A stretch of DNA of 64,000 bases from Gracilariopsis chorda (lineage: Eukaryota > Rhodophyta > Florideophyceae > Gracilariales > Gracilariaceae): assembly GCA_003194525.1 (NCBI GenBank), contig NBIV01000169.1, forward strand, positions 62,001-126,000. Direction: 5' to 3'. Positions 11,866 to 21,938 of the stretch are shown here, in pieces. The notes under the pieces are model-generated. The model worked only from the letters and a program-made list of their open reading frames with translations, made no database searches and was not told where the DNA came from. Each line of letters starts with the position of its first letter. The first letter of the stretch is position 1. The translations under genes were made by a program, and so were the position numbers.

Positions 11866-12420
11866 ATGACTCGGAAACGTTTTGACAAGGCAGGAGCAAA
11901 GAAGAAAAAGATTCCCAGGGAAGAAGATGCGGCGCTTCGGCTGACTCATCTTATAGCCGCGTCTGCCATTCTATCGGAAAACGCGCCATCAGTATCCCGA
12001 TTCTACGCGCACGCTTCAAAGCAAATATGCAGGCGGGTAAACATGACGCTTGATTCAGTAACAGTGAAACGGCTGTTTTGCAAGAAGTGCAATACTTGTT
12101 TGATTCCTGGCGTTGGCACTCCTCAGCCGACATACCGAATTGCTTCGCGACGTGAGCGTCACCTTGTAATCAAATGCGGCCGTTGCGGGGTTTTAAAACG
12201 TTATCTGGCAAGGTCACCGGCACAGGAATCAAAAAGAAAACGAAAGGACAAGGTTCTGGACACTGAGAGAGACAGCGACAGTGCCGGCTATGACGCGATG
12301 GAAGAAGATAGTCGAGGCAGAGTTCGAGGACCGATTGGTCGCACTTCTGCAGCTCCCGCTGCAAATCAGGGACGAAACTCATGGTCGGGATGGGCTTCTC
12401 AGAAATGTATGATGCAATAG
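11866..12420 (+). CDS. RPP21: RNase P/MRP protein subunit, RPP21/RPR2/SNM1 family
   Basis: Single exon of 184 aa from the ATG at 11866. The family protein binds the catalytic RNA of nuclear RNase P (and of MRP in some lineages) and takes part in tRNA 5'-end processing. The N-terminus is very basic (RKRFDKAGAKKKKIPRE). A helical part RFYAHASKQICRRVNMTLDS leads into a zinc ribbon with cysteine pairs CKKC and CGRC separated by about 40 residues, including RRERHLVIKCGRCGVLKRY. The tail is basic, then acidic, and poorly conserved. The two CxxC pairs and the spacing identify the family; which holoenzyme it serves cannot be told from sequence. Confidence 0.85.
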   Translation: MTRKRFDKAGAKKKKIPREEDAALRLTHLIAASAILSENAPSVSRFYAHASKQICRRVNMTLDSVTVKRLFCKKCNTCLIPGVGTPQPTYRIASRRERHLVIKCGRCGVLKRYLARSPAQESKRKRKDKVLDTERDSDSAGYDAMEEDSRGRVRGPIGRTSAAPAANQGRNSWSGWASQKCMMQ

Positions 12421-13486
12421 CGTGTATCAGTGCGACGAAACTAGTGGAGATTCTTCACGGGAGAATGTGCTTTCTCTTCGATACATACGGTAAATCTGTT
12501 ACGTGACGATGCGATGGATGAGCTGACGTCATTGTTCGTAGCAACTTACACGAACGCCTAGATGAGGTTCGAGAGTATGCGACGCTATCAGATAGTCTGC
12601 TGATCCCCTACTTCTCTGCTTCGCCAAAAGAAATTACGTGCTTGGAAATCGTAAAGGACACACAGGTACCCAAGGGTACCTGTACCGTTGGTGCACAGAT
12701 GGGCATCCGTGAGACGGCCCAACATCGATGATACAAGCAATAAATGCCCTGAGCGTCGCCGGTGCCCCTGTCACCCTTTTTGTAGACACGACATGGGCGA
12801 CGTATTCCCGCAAGCTTCTGAAGCTTTCTTTTCCAAGCTGACCGGGGCACGAGGGGAAAGCTATGGAAGGCAGCTAAACATGTGGGAAGCGCAAATGGCG
12901 TCGCAGGTGCCTCAATAACAGCACAGATAGTGTTCTTCAGCAATAGGCTCGTGCGGGTTACGTATGAACTGTACATGGAATCCATGCTATGATATGGAGT
13001 CCATAGCAGGAGCTGGCAGCGCGGTTTGGCGGTTTGGCGATTTGAAGTAGTCAGGGCTTGTTCTATGGACTAGCTGTCGCAGTCACTTTGCACGTGGAGA
13101 GGGCGCGGTTCGGCACAAATGGCGGGCTCCATCCGAAATTTCGAAAGCAAACATTCGTGCAACCCGCCAATTGTACCGGCGCGCTGTTGAAATGCGCTTA
13201 TTTCTGAGGAGCAGACACGCAACGCGGCACTCTTGTGCAGTGCCTCCTCAACCCATTGCCTGCCTACTTGTTCGCCTATGTCGAGACCCCGCGCCTGGTC
13301 TCGCGTCACAAGTCGTCTCCGCGCGCTCGCGTCTACACACAACTACATACTCTTCCCCCCCGAGCTTCCGTACCGTTCAAAGACTAAGGGCGCCGTTTGA
13401 AGCTTTCAAGTTCGGCTTCCTTCCCGCTACAAGCTGCGCTTTGTGAGCCTTAATCGTACTCGCTCTCGTCTTCCGAATCTCTCACA
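12421..13486. other. Intergenic region with inverted repeat
   Basis: No convincing gene. Contains the perfect inverted repeat at 12662-12683, directly abutting a TACCGTTGGT motif, and a short GCGGTTTG tandem run near 13020-13042. The last 200 bp are pyrimidine-rich and probably the promoter of the next gene. Confidence 0.5.
12662..12683. repeat. Perfect 10-bp inverted repeat with 2-nt spacer
   Basis: ACAGGTACCC and GGGTACCTGT flank AA, giving a near-palindrome. It is followed at once by TACCGTTGGTGCAC. Related GGTACC-containing palindromes occur at 54676-54690 and around 17720, so it may be a fragment of a short dispersed element. A transcription-factor site is the alternative. Confidence 0.6.
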
Positions 13487-14929
13487 ATGAAGCCGCCGAC
13501 CGCTCCCGGCTCGTCGTTTCCGGACGTCTCCTCATCCGTGATAACTCCCACCACAACCGGCAAACGCACGTATGCCGATGCGGCGGTGCGATGCACTTCA
13601 TCAAACGATATCCTACCACCATCTCTTCAACTACCGGCATCTCTACGAAAACGGCACCGACGGAGCGCGGGTATGCCCTCTCCGTCGTCAGTGTCGCGAA
13701 AGCTTTTGAGAAGAGAATTGGGCGAATCCATGTACTCCGAAACTGCTTGTTTCGCCAAACACCGCTTTAAGAACATGACGTTGCAAACCACTATGGACGC
13801 TCACGACCCGGACACCATGCTGCCTAGCCTCGCATGGTCGAGGAGTAGATCAAAGGTCATTGAAATTACAAGCTGCAACGACTTGGTATTTGCGCTGACG
13901 CTTCATGGAGTGTGCGCTGTTTTCTCGCGAGAACTGAACAAGTGTATCTGTTTTATGAACATATCAGACGATGAAGTAATTCGATCTCTGTTTCTTAACA
14001 AAGTGAACGAGAGCTTGATAACCGTGTCGGTATTTCGAAAGGATGACTTCTCCTCGCTGCATTGCCGTTCAACGCCATTATCTCAGATTCGAATGAACTA
14101 CCTGAAATCCGGTTTCAGGCTGTTCACATCGGAGTGCTTGCGCTGGCCCGGGTTCGTGGAGTTTGACGATGTGAACGGCAAGATTTTGACGTTTTCTGCA
14201 GTGCACCAGAAGTACAAGGTTTGGGACTTGAGGACGTACAGGTGCTTGTACACGATCCACCACGATCGAATTCACGAGGTGAAGATCTCACCCGGGCTGA
14301 TGTTACTGATCCACGAGCGACAGGACATGCACGTGCCCATTCGAATCTGCGACATTGAAACTGGGGAGAAACTACAAGATATTGACCACTTGGTGCGTCG
14401 CAATCGGAAGATCGAGTTTATCGAACAGTTCCACGATAAGCTGTTGGTGAAACAAGTGCATGAGAACCTTCAAATCGTGAACGTTCGCACACGCGAGCGC
14501 ACCGAAGTGGAACGAAGCCACTTCCTCACGCCAAACTCATTCATCTTCCTACACGAAAGCGAAATATTTTTGACGTTTGAGCAGGGACGAGTGAACGTGT
14601 GGAACTTCAAGGGGGAAAGAGTGGTGACTGAGTTTGACGACCATGTGCTGTATCGGTCGGATGCTAGCAACAGCTTAATATATGTCACACAGAAACAAGA
14701 CATAATTGTGTCATACTGTCAGAACGAGTCTAGCGGATGCTCGCACGGGTCGATTAATCTGTCGTGGATTGCGAACGGGAAGCTTATTGAGAAGATTAGC
14801 TGCGAGAGAAGTGAAGATAGCAAGCATATTGGAGCACTGGAAGATGTGTCCGCGGTGCAGTATAACGAAGAACGCTCGGAGATTTACTCGGGCACGAAGG
14901 ATGGAAAGATTCACGTGTGGTCCAACTAA
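13487..14929 (+). CDS. WD40-like beta-propeller protein conserved in plants and algae
   Basis: Single exon of 480 aa from an ATG preceded by a pyrimidine-rich leader. About 110 N-terminal residues are Ser/Thr/Pro-rich. The rest resembles a plant/algal transducin-like family I recognise from motifs such as SRSKVIEITSCNDLVFALT, FVEFDDVNGKILTFSA, KVWDLRTYRCLYTI, VKISPGLMLLIHER, FIEQFHDKLLVKQ and IFLTFEQGRVNVWNFKGE. The repeats are degenerate and lack most canonical WD dipeptides, but end with VYSGTKDGKIHVWSN-like sequence. Function is not established; a nuclear or scaffold role is only a guess. It is complete and has no frame breaks. Confidence 0.82.
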   Translation: MKPPTAPGSSFPDVSSSVITPTTTGKRTYADAAVRCTSSNDILPPSLQLPASLRKRHRRSAGMPSPSSVSRKLLRRELGESMYSETACFAKHRFKNMTLQTTMDAHDPDTMLPSLAWSRSRSKVIEITSCNDLVFALTLHGVCAVFSRELNKCICFMNISDDEVIRSLFLNKVNESLITVSVFRKDDFSSLHCRSTPLSQIRMNYLKSGFRLFTSECLRWPGFVEFDDVNGKILTFSAVHQKYKVWDLRTYRCLYTIHHDRIHEVKISPGLMLLIHERQDMHVPIRICDIETGEKLQDIDHLVRRNRKIEFIEQFHDKLLVKQVHENLQIVNVRTRERTEVERSHFLTPNSFIFLHESEIFLTFEQGRVNVWNFKGERVVTEFDDHVLYRSDASNSLIYVTQKQDIIVSYCQNESSGCSHGSINLSWIANGKLIEKISCERSEDSKHIGALEDVSAVQYNEERSEIYSGTKDGKIHVWSN

Positions 14930-15977
14930 AGAACGAGGGCAAGTCGAAGCTCAAATCGGTGAACCGGCTGTATCGTGGAGGAGTGCTTCCCCCGGACAGA
15001 AGTGCGCTAGGGCGCTGCTGCGTGGTGCTAGCTTTTTTCTTTTTTTTTCTTTTTTCTGTTGACGCAGCTGCAATGTAGAAATTCGGATTATTTTAGTTGG
15101 CCATTTGCACGCGCTGGTTGCATTGGCCGTTGTGATTGGCTGTTGTGAAGCTGTAAAGCGTGGCGTGGTCTGCCGCTGACCCGTTGATTCCCGATCTCTT
15201 GGAGCACAACGTGTTCCGCCAGCCCGTCTGCGTCTACAGCGGCGCGTTCGATAACCCATGTCACGCTGACCCGCTGCCGCCCTTCTTCCCACTGTACCTT
15301 TGTACTCATTCATTGTGGCTGCGTCTGTTACGCTGCGCCATTCCCACTTGCCCTTGTCTTCTTCAAAACGGTAAACTTGGAGCGCTTCTTACTTGCTTCA
15401 TGACGGTTTGGGAGCTGTACAGCGGACGCGCCTGTGCATTGTCTACGTCGCGCTGTCATCGCCACGGGTCACCGCCATTGCAGCGTTTTCACTTTTCACA
15501 ACTTGCGGCAAGATTACTTTGGCGCCAGCTTGTGCCCTCGCACATACCTTCGTACAGTCAATTAGCCAAAATTTCGGCAATAATTCTACCTCACCACAAC
15601 GGCACATGCTCGATCTACAGTCTACACCGCCTTACCCTTCAAGCCACGGCACCGAACGGAAAGGAGGCGCTTGGGGGAAAAGAGCTCGATTGCCGTCGGC
15701 ACGCACTCGCTACAAGGCCGGTGGGCGCTCCAAATGTGCAAGTGTGCAAGCCAGATGATTTCGAGTTGGATAGTAGCATACTAACAACAACTTTTAAACA
15801 TTGATGCGATCAGATTTGTAGATCCCATGGCCGTATACTCTACCTGTACCTGTGTTTCTATTTCAAATCTACAACACTTCTCGCGAAGGAATCTTCACTT
15901 GTCAGTAGAAGAGCCACATGTTTTGCTCCACCAGTTCATACAGCTCTCCCCTCCCCATCCAGTCTGTGCTCAAGCAG
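14930..15977. other. Intergenic region with uncertain open frames
   Basis: Begins with a T-rich tract (about 15033-15058) after the propeller gene. A 214-codon plus-strand frame (15160-15804) and an overlapping 121-codon frame (15393-15758) are open but have no recognisable motif and no clear start. CCAAT-type sequence occurs at 15114-15140 (minus-strand GCCAATCACAACG). A possible last exon of the neighbouring minus-strand gene lies at 15902-15963. Confidence 0.4.
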
Positions 15978-16826
15978 TTACGGATAGGGTGAGTTAATAT
16001 ACAGATACAACCCACTAACCCTGGGTTTATTCTGCTCTTCCGGCTCCAACGGAGCTACTTTCATGTCATCAAATCGTAACAGAGCTCTCTTCTTCCCCCT
16101 CTTCTTCCGGCCCATTTGAATGCGTACCCTCGGTTCGGGAACGGGACGTACCACAGCCCCTTCGTTCATCTGTCTAAATCTATGTGCTGCGATTGCAACG
16201 CCTTGAATAGCGTCAGTCAAGTCTGGCAGATCGTCTCTCTGCATCACTGGCTTCTTGGCTGGTCCAGATGCCACTGCCTGTAGTCGTTCAAACAGTGTGT
16301 CGCTCATGTTCACCGGCTTCACCCTGAGAGGGCGCCTGGTGAACACCACATTCTTTTTCTTCTGTTGAGATGGCCCAGGAATGCGATACGCCACACGACT
16401 GCAATTCGAAGAGTTTTGTATGTACAAAGTGGTTTGTAGCCGACGCCTCTTCCTCGGTGGGGCCATGGATACCCTACGGCCACAAGGGCGTACAGTTAGC
16501 TTAACTCTTTTGCGTAGAGGACATCTCTCATCCACAAATGGATTGCACGAAAGGCGAGGAATTGGCTCAGCAGTGGCGGGGGTTACTTCCAGAGGGATGT
16601 CTAGGGGCTGCTGCATGGAGCGAAAGGAGGGAGAGCGAGGGGGGGACTGGGTGACCGGAAGAGAGAGGAGGGGGCTGGATGGAAGAGTTAGAGGGAGTAT
16701 GGGGTCCGGAATGGTGAGCGACGTCTCGTCGCAGAACAGATCCGACTCAAAAAGCGACTGGGTCGGGCGTCTGTGATCCGGGATGGACCCGTTGATCCAG
16801 TCATCGTGGAACGCGGGGTCTGTCAT
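15978..16826 (-). CDS. Basic hypothetical protein
   Basis: Open frame of 282 aa with an ATG start. The first 110 residues are acidic and Pro/Ser-rich. The middle carries clusters of basic residues (PPRKRRRL near 122, SQQKKKNVVFTRRPLR, KKRGKKR near 240) that look like nuclear-localisation or nucleic-acid-binding stretches. No known domain is recognised. The last 11 codons as read look like intron sequence. An alternative ends at a 62-nt exon, 15963-15902, joined from a GT near 16015; that exon would encode WMGRGELYELVEQNMWLFY and a stop. Either way this is probably a real nuclear protein without assigned function. Confidence 0.6.
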   Translation of the reverse strand: MTDPAFHDDWINGSIPDHRRPTQSLFESDLFCDETSLTIPDPILPLTLPSSPLLSLPVTQSPPRSPSFRSMQQPLDIPLEVTPATAEPIPRLSCNPFVDERCPLRKRVKLTVRPCGRRVSMAPPRKRRRLQTTLYIQNSSNCSRVAYRIPGPSQQKKKNVVFTRRPLRVKPVNMSDTLFERLQAVASGPAKKPVMQRDDLPDLTDAIQGVAIAAHRFRQMNEGAVVRPVPEPRVRIQMGRKKRGKKRALLRFDDMKVAPLEPEEQNKPRVSGLYLYINSPYP

Positions 16827-19800
16827 GATGGAAGAGGAAGTGGGGTAGGGGAGGGGAGAAGAAGAGGAGTGTGAATGGGGAAGGGTGAGGAAGAGAAAGG
16901 GAGGATAGGGAGGTAGGTGGATGGAGCTGGCGGGGAGTATGAGGGTGGGAGGGGCGAGTACGAGGGGTGGGAGCCCTTATCAGTGGCTCGTTGCGCGCAG
17001 CGGCGTCGATGCATTGGCGCCAACGCGGGTTGGGGGGTGGGGTGTGGCTCTCGCAGCGCGCCATTTTCGCTTTGCGCCGTGCACTTTTTAACGATTATTT
17101 TCGAAGCTTTCGTTTGACAAGCGCTACAAAATCACTCGCATCAAGGGAGCACGGATATTTTGCTAATTTTTGTTGTTATATATTCGCGAGGCGCAACGTA
17201 ACATGAAAAAAAGAAGCCTCTTTCGGCGTTACGTGCAGCCATACACTCAATTCTGCGCGCGCGAAGCGTATCGCGTGTTTTCGATTGTGTTTTTTTTTTT
17301 TGGGAGCACGTGCGCGGCAGAACAGCGCTTCGCTTCGGGCTGGCGCGCAATTTTGGGCGTCGTTGCTTTCGGAGTACGACCTCGGGGCGACTGCGCTCGC
17401 TGTGCGTCGATGACGTACGGGGCTGTATGGCGCTTTTGGTTGGCCGACGTGACAACTGGACGAAACTGCGCCATGGCCAATCACAACGCACGGGCTCGCC
17501 CCAGATCGCGCGGGATAGACTCTAACACTGTCTCTGCGCGCTAACTGGTCGACACAAACCGCTATTAGCGCTGTAATGGCGTTCAGTAAAGCGCTTACTG
17601 CGCTCCATCCGCCGCTTTAATAGTCACGCGAGATCCGTTTGAGAGTCGTGTATTCTGCGCTGCCGTCTAAAAACGAGCAACGGGCTTCTGGTGAGCTATG
17701 CGCTTCACATTTCTCTGAAGGTACCTTTGTACCAAGGGTAAAGGGTGGCTTCAAGTCCGTTTCATATTCGCCTGCTGCAACTTGGTTGGGCAGGGCGCAC
17801 ATTATAGGCGCTGGGCGCCTCTCTCCGATTAGCGTTCCTGCTCGCTCACTGCTTCGGTGCAGCTTGTGGCAGGACGCGCGTGCACCAGCCTGGCGGTGGC
17901 CGAAATCTTGCCGGCGCACGAACACCCGAGTTCGTGACAACTGTCCGCATGGCGCGCGACCAGTCGACAAACCACTCACGTTTGTAAAACGCACCACGTG
18001 CCACCATCCGAGAGGAGTGCGCGCCTCGTCTACTAGTGTTGTACAGTAATGCAGATTGCTTACTGTCTGCCCTATACCAACCAATCTTCCATTGGGAGCT
18101 GCTTTCTTCGTTGATACAAAACTCGATACAAACCAGCTTTGCGAACGAGATCAAGAGTGAAAAACAGTACATCCGGTTTTCTCTTTTAGTGAAAACCTAG
18201 TTTTACAGTTGAAGATTTTGGTACAGATCATGAAGCAGTGTATACCACATCTGATCATAAAACACACGCATTTTGGATGAACTCAACGAGGTACAAGTTG
18301 TTGCAGTGCAAAAAACCCGATATCAACTTAAATACAACCGCAATATGAGAGTTTTGATATTCCATGAAGAATGACAGCCCTGGGTTAAAGGGTTACCAAT
18401 TTTGTTCTCCTTCAAATTTCGGGAACACATAGGTTAAAACGGTTTCTAGCTAGTGCCGGCTGGAGCACGATCTGTATGCGTGGAACCTGTGAAAGGGCAT
18501 TACAGCCTTCGGCAGCTTATTAGAGTAAAAAGGTCAACAGGGCTGGCAATCCATCCTCGAGGATATCTACTTGCTTGTGTACGGTCAGTACGTTTGTTCG
18601 CCGCCTGGCCTACACTTACGGAGGATACTTGCTTCTGTACCCAGTACGTTCGCCTCCTGGCCACATGTACAGTAGACTTCAGAAAACGCACCGTCGGCGT
18701 TCAGCCAGAAATTAGCTGTCGATATCGTGCAGTGGGCTTCTGCTGAAAACACAACAACGTAAAATGGTTTCTTCGATAACTCGTTTTTGATAGATTTGTT
18801 CTACTTTCTCTTCCGCAATAAACAACGCTTAAAGAAGAAGCATCAAAAGGCCTGAGCTTTCTGTGCATTCTCGAATGCATCCTATAAACTCTTATGCATC
18901 AGCCTTTTAGATCTGTGTATTGGCGTTTTCAGGAGACGCCATCCATATCGACAACGCCACACCCACCACACAACGCCGAATCGAGAAGGAACAACGGCAG
19001 CAGGTCGCAAGAACTTTCTTTGAGTACGCTCTGATTCACATGTCGGGAATTCCGTTGTTTGAGCTTTTTCAGTGACAAAAAATCCAAAGCGGGAGTCATG
19101 CAAGTTGTCCTGTGGCTTCCGAGCACAAACCGACGCCAAAAGGGGGCTCGTATTTTGTAAGCCGACGCAGCCCAGATTTGTCAAACGTCATTAAAGATGT
19201 ATACAGATGTCAAAGGCACAGACCTTGTCTGCGTGCTTCTAACAAGCTGCAAGATGCTTTCCACAAAACGCAAACACATTTACTAGAGATGACTTTGGGG
19301 CTAACTTACACTTCGGCTGGGCTCGCGTGGAGCCGCTGTATGTGTGGAAGAAACACACATCGCTCTGTCCGCTGTATCAAAGAAGATCGTCCATCACCGC
19401 TGTGAAATGTGAGGCGTGTCACTAAACACCGCATGCGCTGGTGCGGCACAGCCATTTTCTCCGCACCCAAACCAACAATAAACAATGGCCCCGGTGTACA
19501 CTAGGCATCGGTTACCCAGGAGTGCCACGGAAGCACATAATCACTACCATGTACGCAAGCAACAGGACATGAGAAAGGTCTGCCTCATAGGCCACGTGCC
19601 GAGAGGAGACCTGTTTCGTTCAGTCTCTGCTGGACACAGCCGTGGAGAGGACAGATCTCAACTCCCCAAACTTTTCCAAGGTCCAGCACCCCCTCCTCCC
19701 AATTGCTATCCCGGTCTTCTCCCTTCTTCCCATCACTTCCGTTGTACTGTCATAAGATAACCCTTCGTTTCTACCAGACCAGCAGCGCAAAGGAAGCAAC

Positions 19801-19946
19801 ACAAATAAGCAGCCCACGACCTTGGCGGGAGCGCACCGTCGCGCTTCGTCTTAAGACAGAACCGGCTTGTGCAGGCCGCCGCAATTTCTCGTTGGTTGTC
19901 ATTTTCCCAACCGTATTGCCCGGCTCAGCGCTGAATTCCAGGCTTC
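16827..19946. other. Gene-poor region of about 3.1 kb
   Basis: No gene recognised. The part next to the basic protein is purine-rich on the plus strand (16830-16960). A poly-T run sits at about 17289-17300 and a CCAAT box (GCCAATCACAACG) at about 17474-17486. Two long overlapping frames at 17617-18084 on opposite strands look spurious. It also holds the tandem duplication at 18560-18669, one AAGGGTTACC motif at 18388-18397, and the promoter of the C2H2 gene at its end. Confidence 0.5.
18560..18669. repeat. Imperfect tandem duplication, unit about 50-60 bp
   Basis: Two adjacent units share GGATA, CTTGCTT, GTAC, CAGTACGTT, TTCGCC, GCCTGGCC or CTCCTGGCC and an ACA tail. Units are roughly 18560-18619 and 18621-18669. 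The copies have diverged by small indels. No known element family is evident. Confidence 0.55.
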
Positions 19947-21938
19947 ATGGATCTCGATCCCATCTTGAACCGTTATCTCGCGAATAATGACGTCTCATGC
20001 TGGCTCTTCGAACGCAAGGACATCCGCACCGTTACAGCCGAATCTCTACAAAACGCGGTCGTTTACGCCATCGGCTTTCACAACTTGCCCTCAAACGTGC
20101 GTCGTGAACTAGACATCGAGGACATACTGTTGGTGTGTGGCGTCTCCGGTACATTCGTCCTGGGTCTACTATACGGTCTTGCCACGCCCCACATCTTTGC
20201 GAAAAGTCCGTTTATGGCCGGAAAGCGTCCCCTCACAAGACGCTTTGCAGTTGACCTCTCCCAACACGATGCTCTTGAGTTTCTGGAGATCGATTCTTTT
20301 GAAGATGGAAAGACAGCCGTCGTATATCGTAGATTTTTGTACACCAACGACAACTCGCTACCATGCGTCGTTGCTGCAACTCTTCACCTACCGTGCAGCA
20401 TACCTTATACCCTCGGGACAACAATCATGCGAGTCGACGTACTTGAAGCTCCTGCCTGTCCGAACTGCGGTCAATGTGGAAAGCGATGCAAATGCTCATT
20501 TGACAGTTACGCGCCGACGGGTGCCATCACGCATACCTGCTACTCTTGGAATCAGTTCTCCGCTATGTTCCTTCAAAAAGCCCGTTTCGCTATGATTAAA
20601 TATTGCATTACGGCACGAGTCCCCAATGTCGGAGACGTATGCATAAGCAATACAGAGATTCCTGTCGTTAATGTCATTGAAAGGGGCCATAAGGAATACA
20701 TGAATCTCCTCAGAAGAAAAGCTGTGGAAGGGTTAGGGCTGAACGTTGTCATGGCCCGGAATGACTCTCCTCTAATCAGTAGCTCGACTTCAAACGACTT
20801 CTTAGACATGCACAATCAATACATCGTAAGAAAGCGCCGAGAGCGCGAGCTTGATCTCATCGAAGATAACTATCAAGGTCTGATAAGTGATCCCTCGTCG
20901 TCAAGTGACCCATCTTCCCTAACGGCAATGACAAACAATGTTCTCGATATAACTCATCGTCATCATCCTATTCCTCCAGTTCACACTGAAGGCGACGCAG
21001 ACGCAGACATCTTGGAGCTCATTACGGTCTTGGCTAAAGACGAACCTGGGTCAAACTTTGTCCTTGAAAGCCAGCAGATCGACAACTCTGGTGAATTTGA
21101 TTGCGCGAGTCCATTTGGAGCCCCTCCCTTCACACTAACAACGACTCAATCCACACATGGGCCCCAAGAATTCGATGCTGGAGCTTCATCGAATAGTGAT
21201 ATTCTTCGAGATCTTGAAAGCTTGGTACAAACACGCATGAGCATATCCTTGTCAAAATCGACAGCCGGAACAATGGCCGCCTCCACTTCCGCCTGGCAAC
21301 CGTCCCCCAATGCGAATCCCCATTCTTTCTCGCCTATTAACATCACCGTTTCTTCGAAGAGCAGTGCCGGTTCGTATCAACCAGCAAAGAAACGACGGCC
21401 GAGTGCGACTTCAAATACGACCGGAAGAAACTCTGTGCCTAGTAGTGCATCTAGTGGCTCCGCAGATAGTGAAACAAGTGGGAAGAGACATTCATGTTCG
21501 CACTGTAATGCAAGGTTCAAAATGCGGGGGGATCTATTAAGGCACATTCGAACTGTTCACGAAGGAAAGAAACGGTACCAATGCACGTACTGTTCCAAGG
21601 CATTTGGTCACTCCGGTCACTTGAATCGACATGTCCAATCCGTGCACTTGCAGCTGCGACGGTTTAAATGCGAGATATGCGGTTTCCAGTTCTTCCAGGC
21701 GTCACATCTGCAGAGTCATATGGGTCACGTTCACAATCCAAAGAAACCGTATGCATGCAATGTGTGTGGTGTGAGGGTAAACAGCCAAACTGCGCTGAGA
21801 AGCCATCGAAGTAAGACAAAGTGTAGTGAAATTGATGCCGGGGTTGGAGCACGTGCTCAGGATCAAACCGGCACTGGGTTTCTGAATTCAGATGAAGAAT
21901 GGCCACAAGTAGTTCCTCAAACAAACATAAGCACTTAA
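19947..21938 (+). CDS. C2H2 zinc-finger protein, four fingers
   Basis: Single exon of 663 aa. The C-terminal third holds four tandem C2H2 fingers (about residues 515-635): HSCSHCNARFKMRGDLLRH, YQCTYCSKAFGHSGHLNRH, FKCEICGFQFFQASHLQSH and YACNVCGVRVNSQTALRSH. The last ends in Cys rather than a second His (SKTKC). Linkers are short (EGKKR, LQLRR, NPKKP). The N-terminal 270 residues form a folded-looking domain with a Cys-rich knuckle (CPNCGQCGKRCKC near 172-184) that I do not recognise, followed by a long Ser/Thr-rich disordered region. A DNA-binding transcription regulator is the natural reading; targets are unknown. Confidence 0.87.
   Translation: MDLDPILNRYLANNDVSCWLFERKDIRTVTAESLQNAVVYAIGFHNLPSNVRRELDIEDILLVCGVSGTFVLGLLYGLATPHIFAKSPFMAGKRPLTRRFAVDLSQHDALEFLEIDSFEDGKTAVVYRRFLYTNDNSLPCVVAATLHLPCSIPYTLGTTIMRVDVLEAPACPNCGQCGKRCKCSFDSYAPTGAITHTCYSWNQFSAMFLQKARFAMIKYCITARVPNVGDVCISNTEIPVVNVIERGHKEYMNLLRRKAVEGLGLNVVMARNDSPLISSSTSNDFLDMHNQYIVRKRRERELDLIEDNYQGLISDPSSSSDPSSLTAMTNNVLDITHRHHPIPPVHTEGDADADILELITVLAKDEPGSNFVLESQQIDNSGEFDCASPFGAPPFTLTTTQSTHGPQEFDAGASSNSDILRDLESLVQTRMSISLSKSTAGTMAASTSAWQPSPNANPHSFSPINITVSSKSSAGSYQPAKKRRPSATSNTTGRNSVPSSASSGSADSETSGKRHSCSHCNARFKMRGDLLRHIRTVHEGKKRYQCTYCSKAFGHSGHLNRHVQSVHLQLRRFKCEICGFQFFQASHLQSHMGHVHNPKKPYACNVCGVRVNSQTALRSHRSKTKCSEIDAGVGARAQDQTGTGFLNSDEEWPQVVPQTNIST

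Noticed and set aside
15160-15804. 214-codon plus-strand frame
   Set aside because: No family motif, doubtful start, and an overlapping frame looks equally protein-like; left as a remark only.
17617-18084. Overlapping open frames of 155 and 136 codons on opposite strands
   Set aside because: Neither has a recognisable motif; GC-rich sequence lowers stop frequency on both strands.
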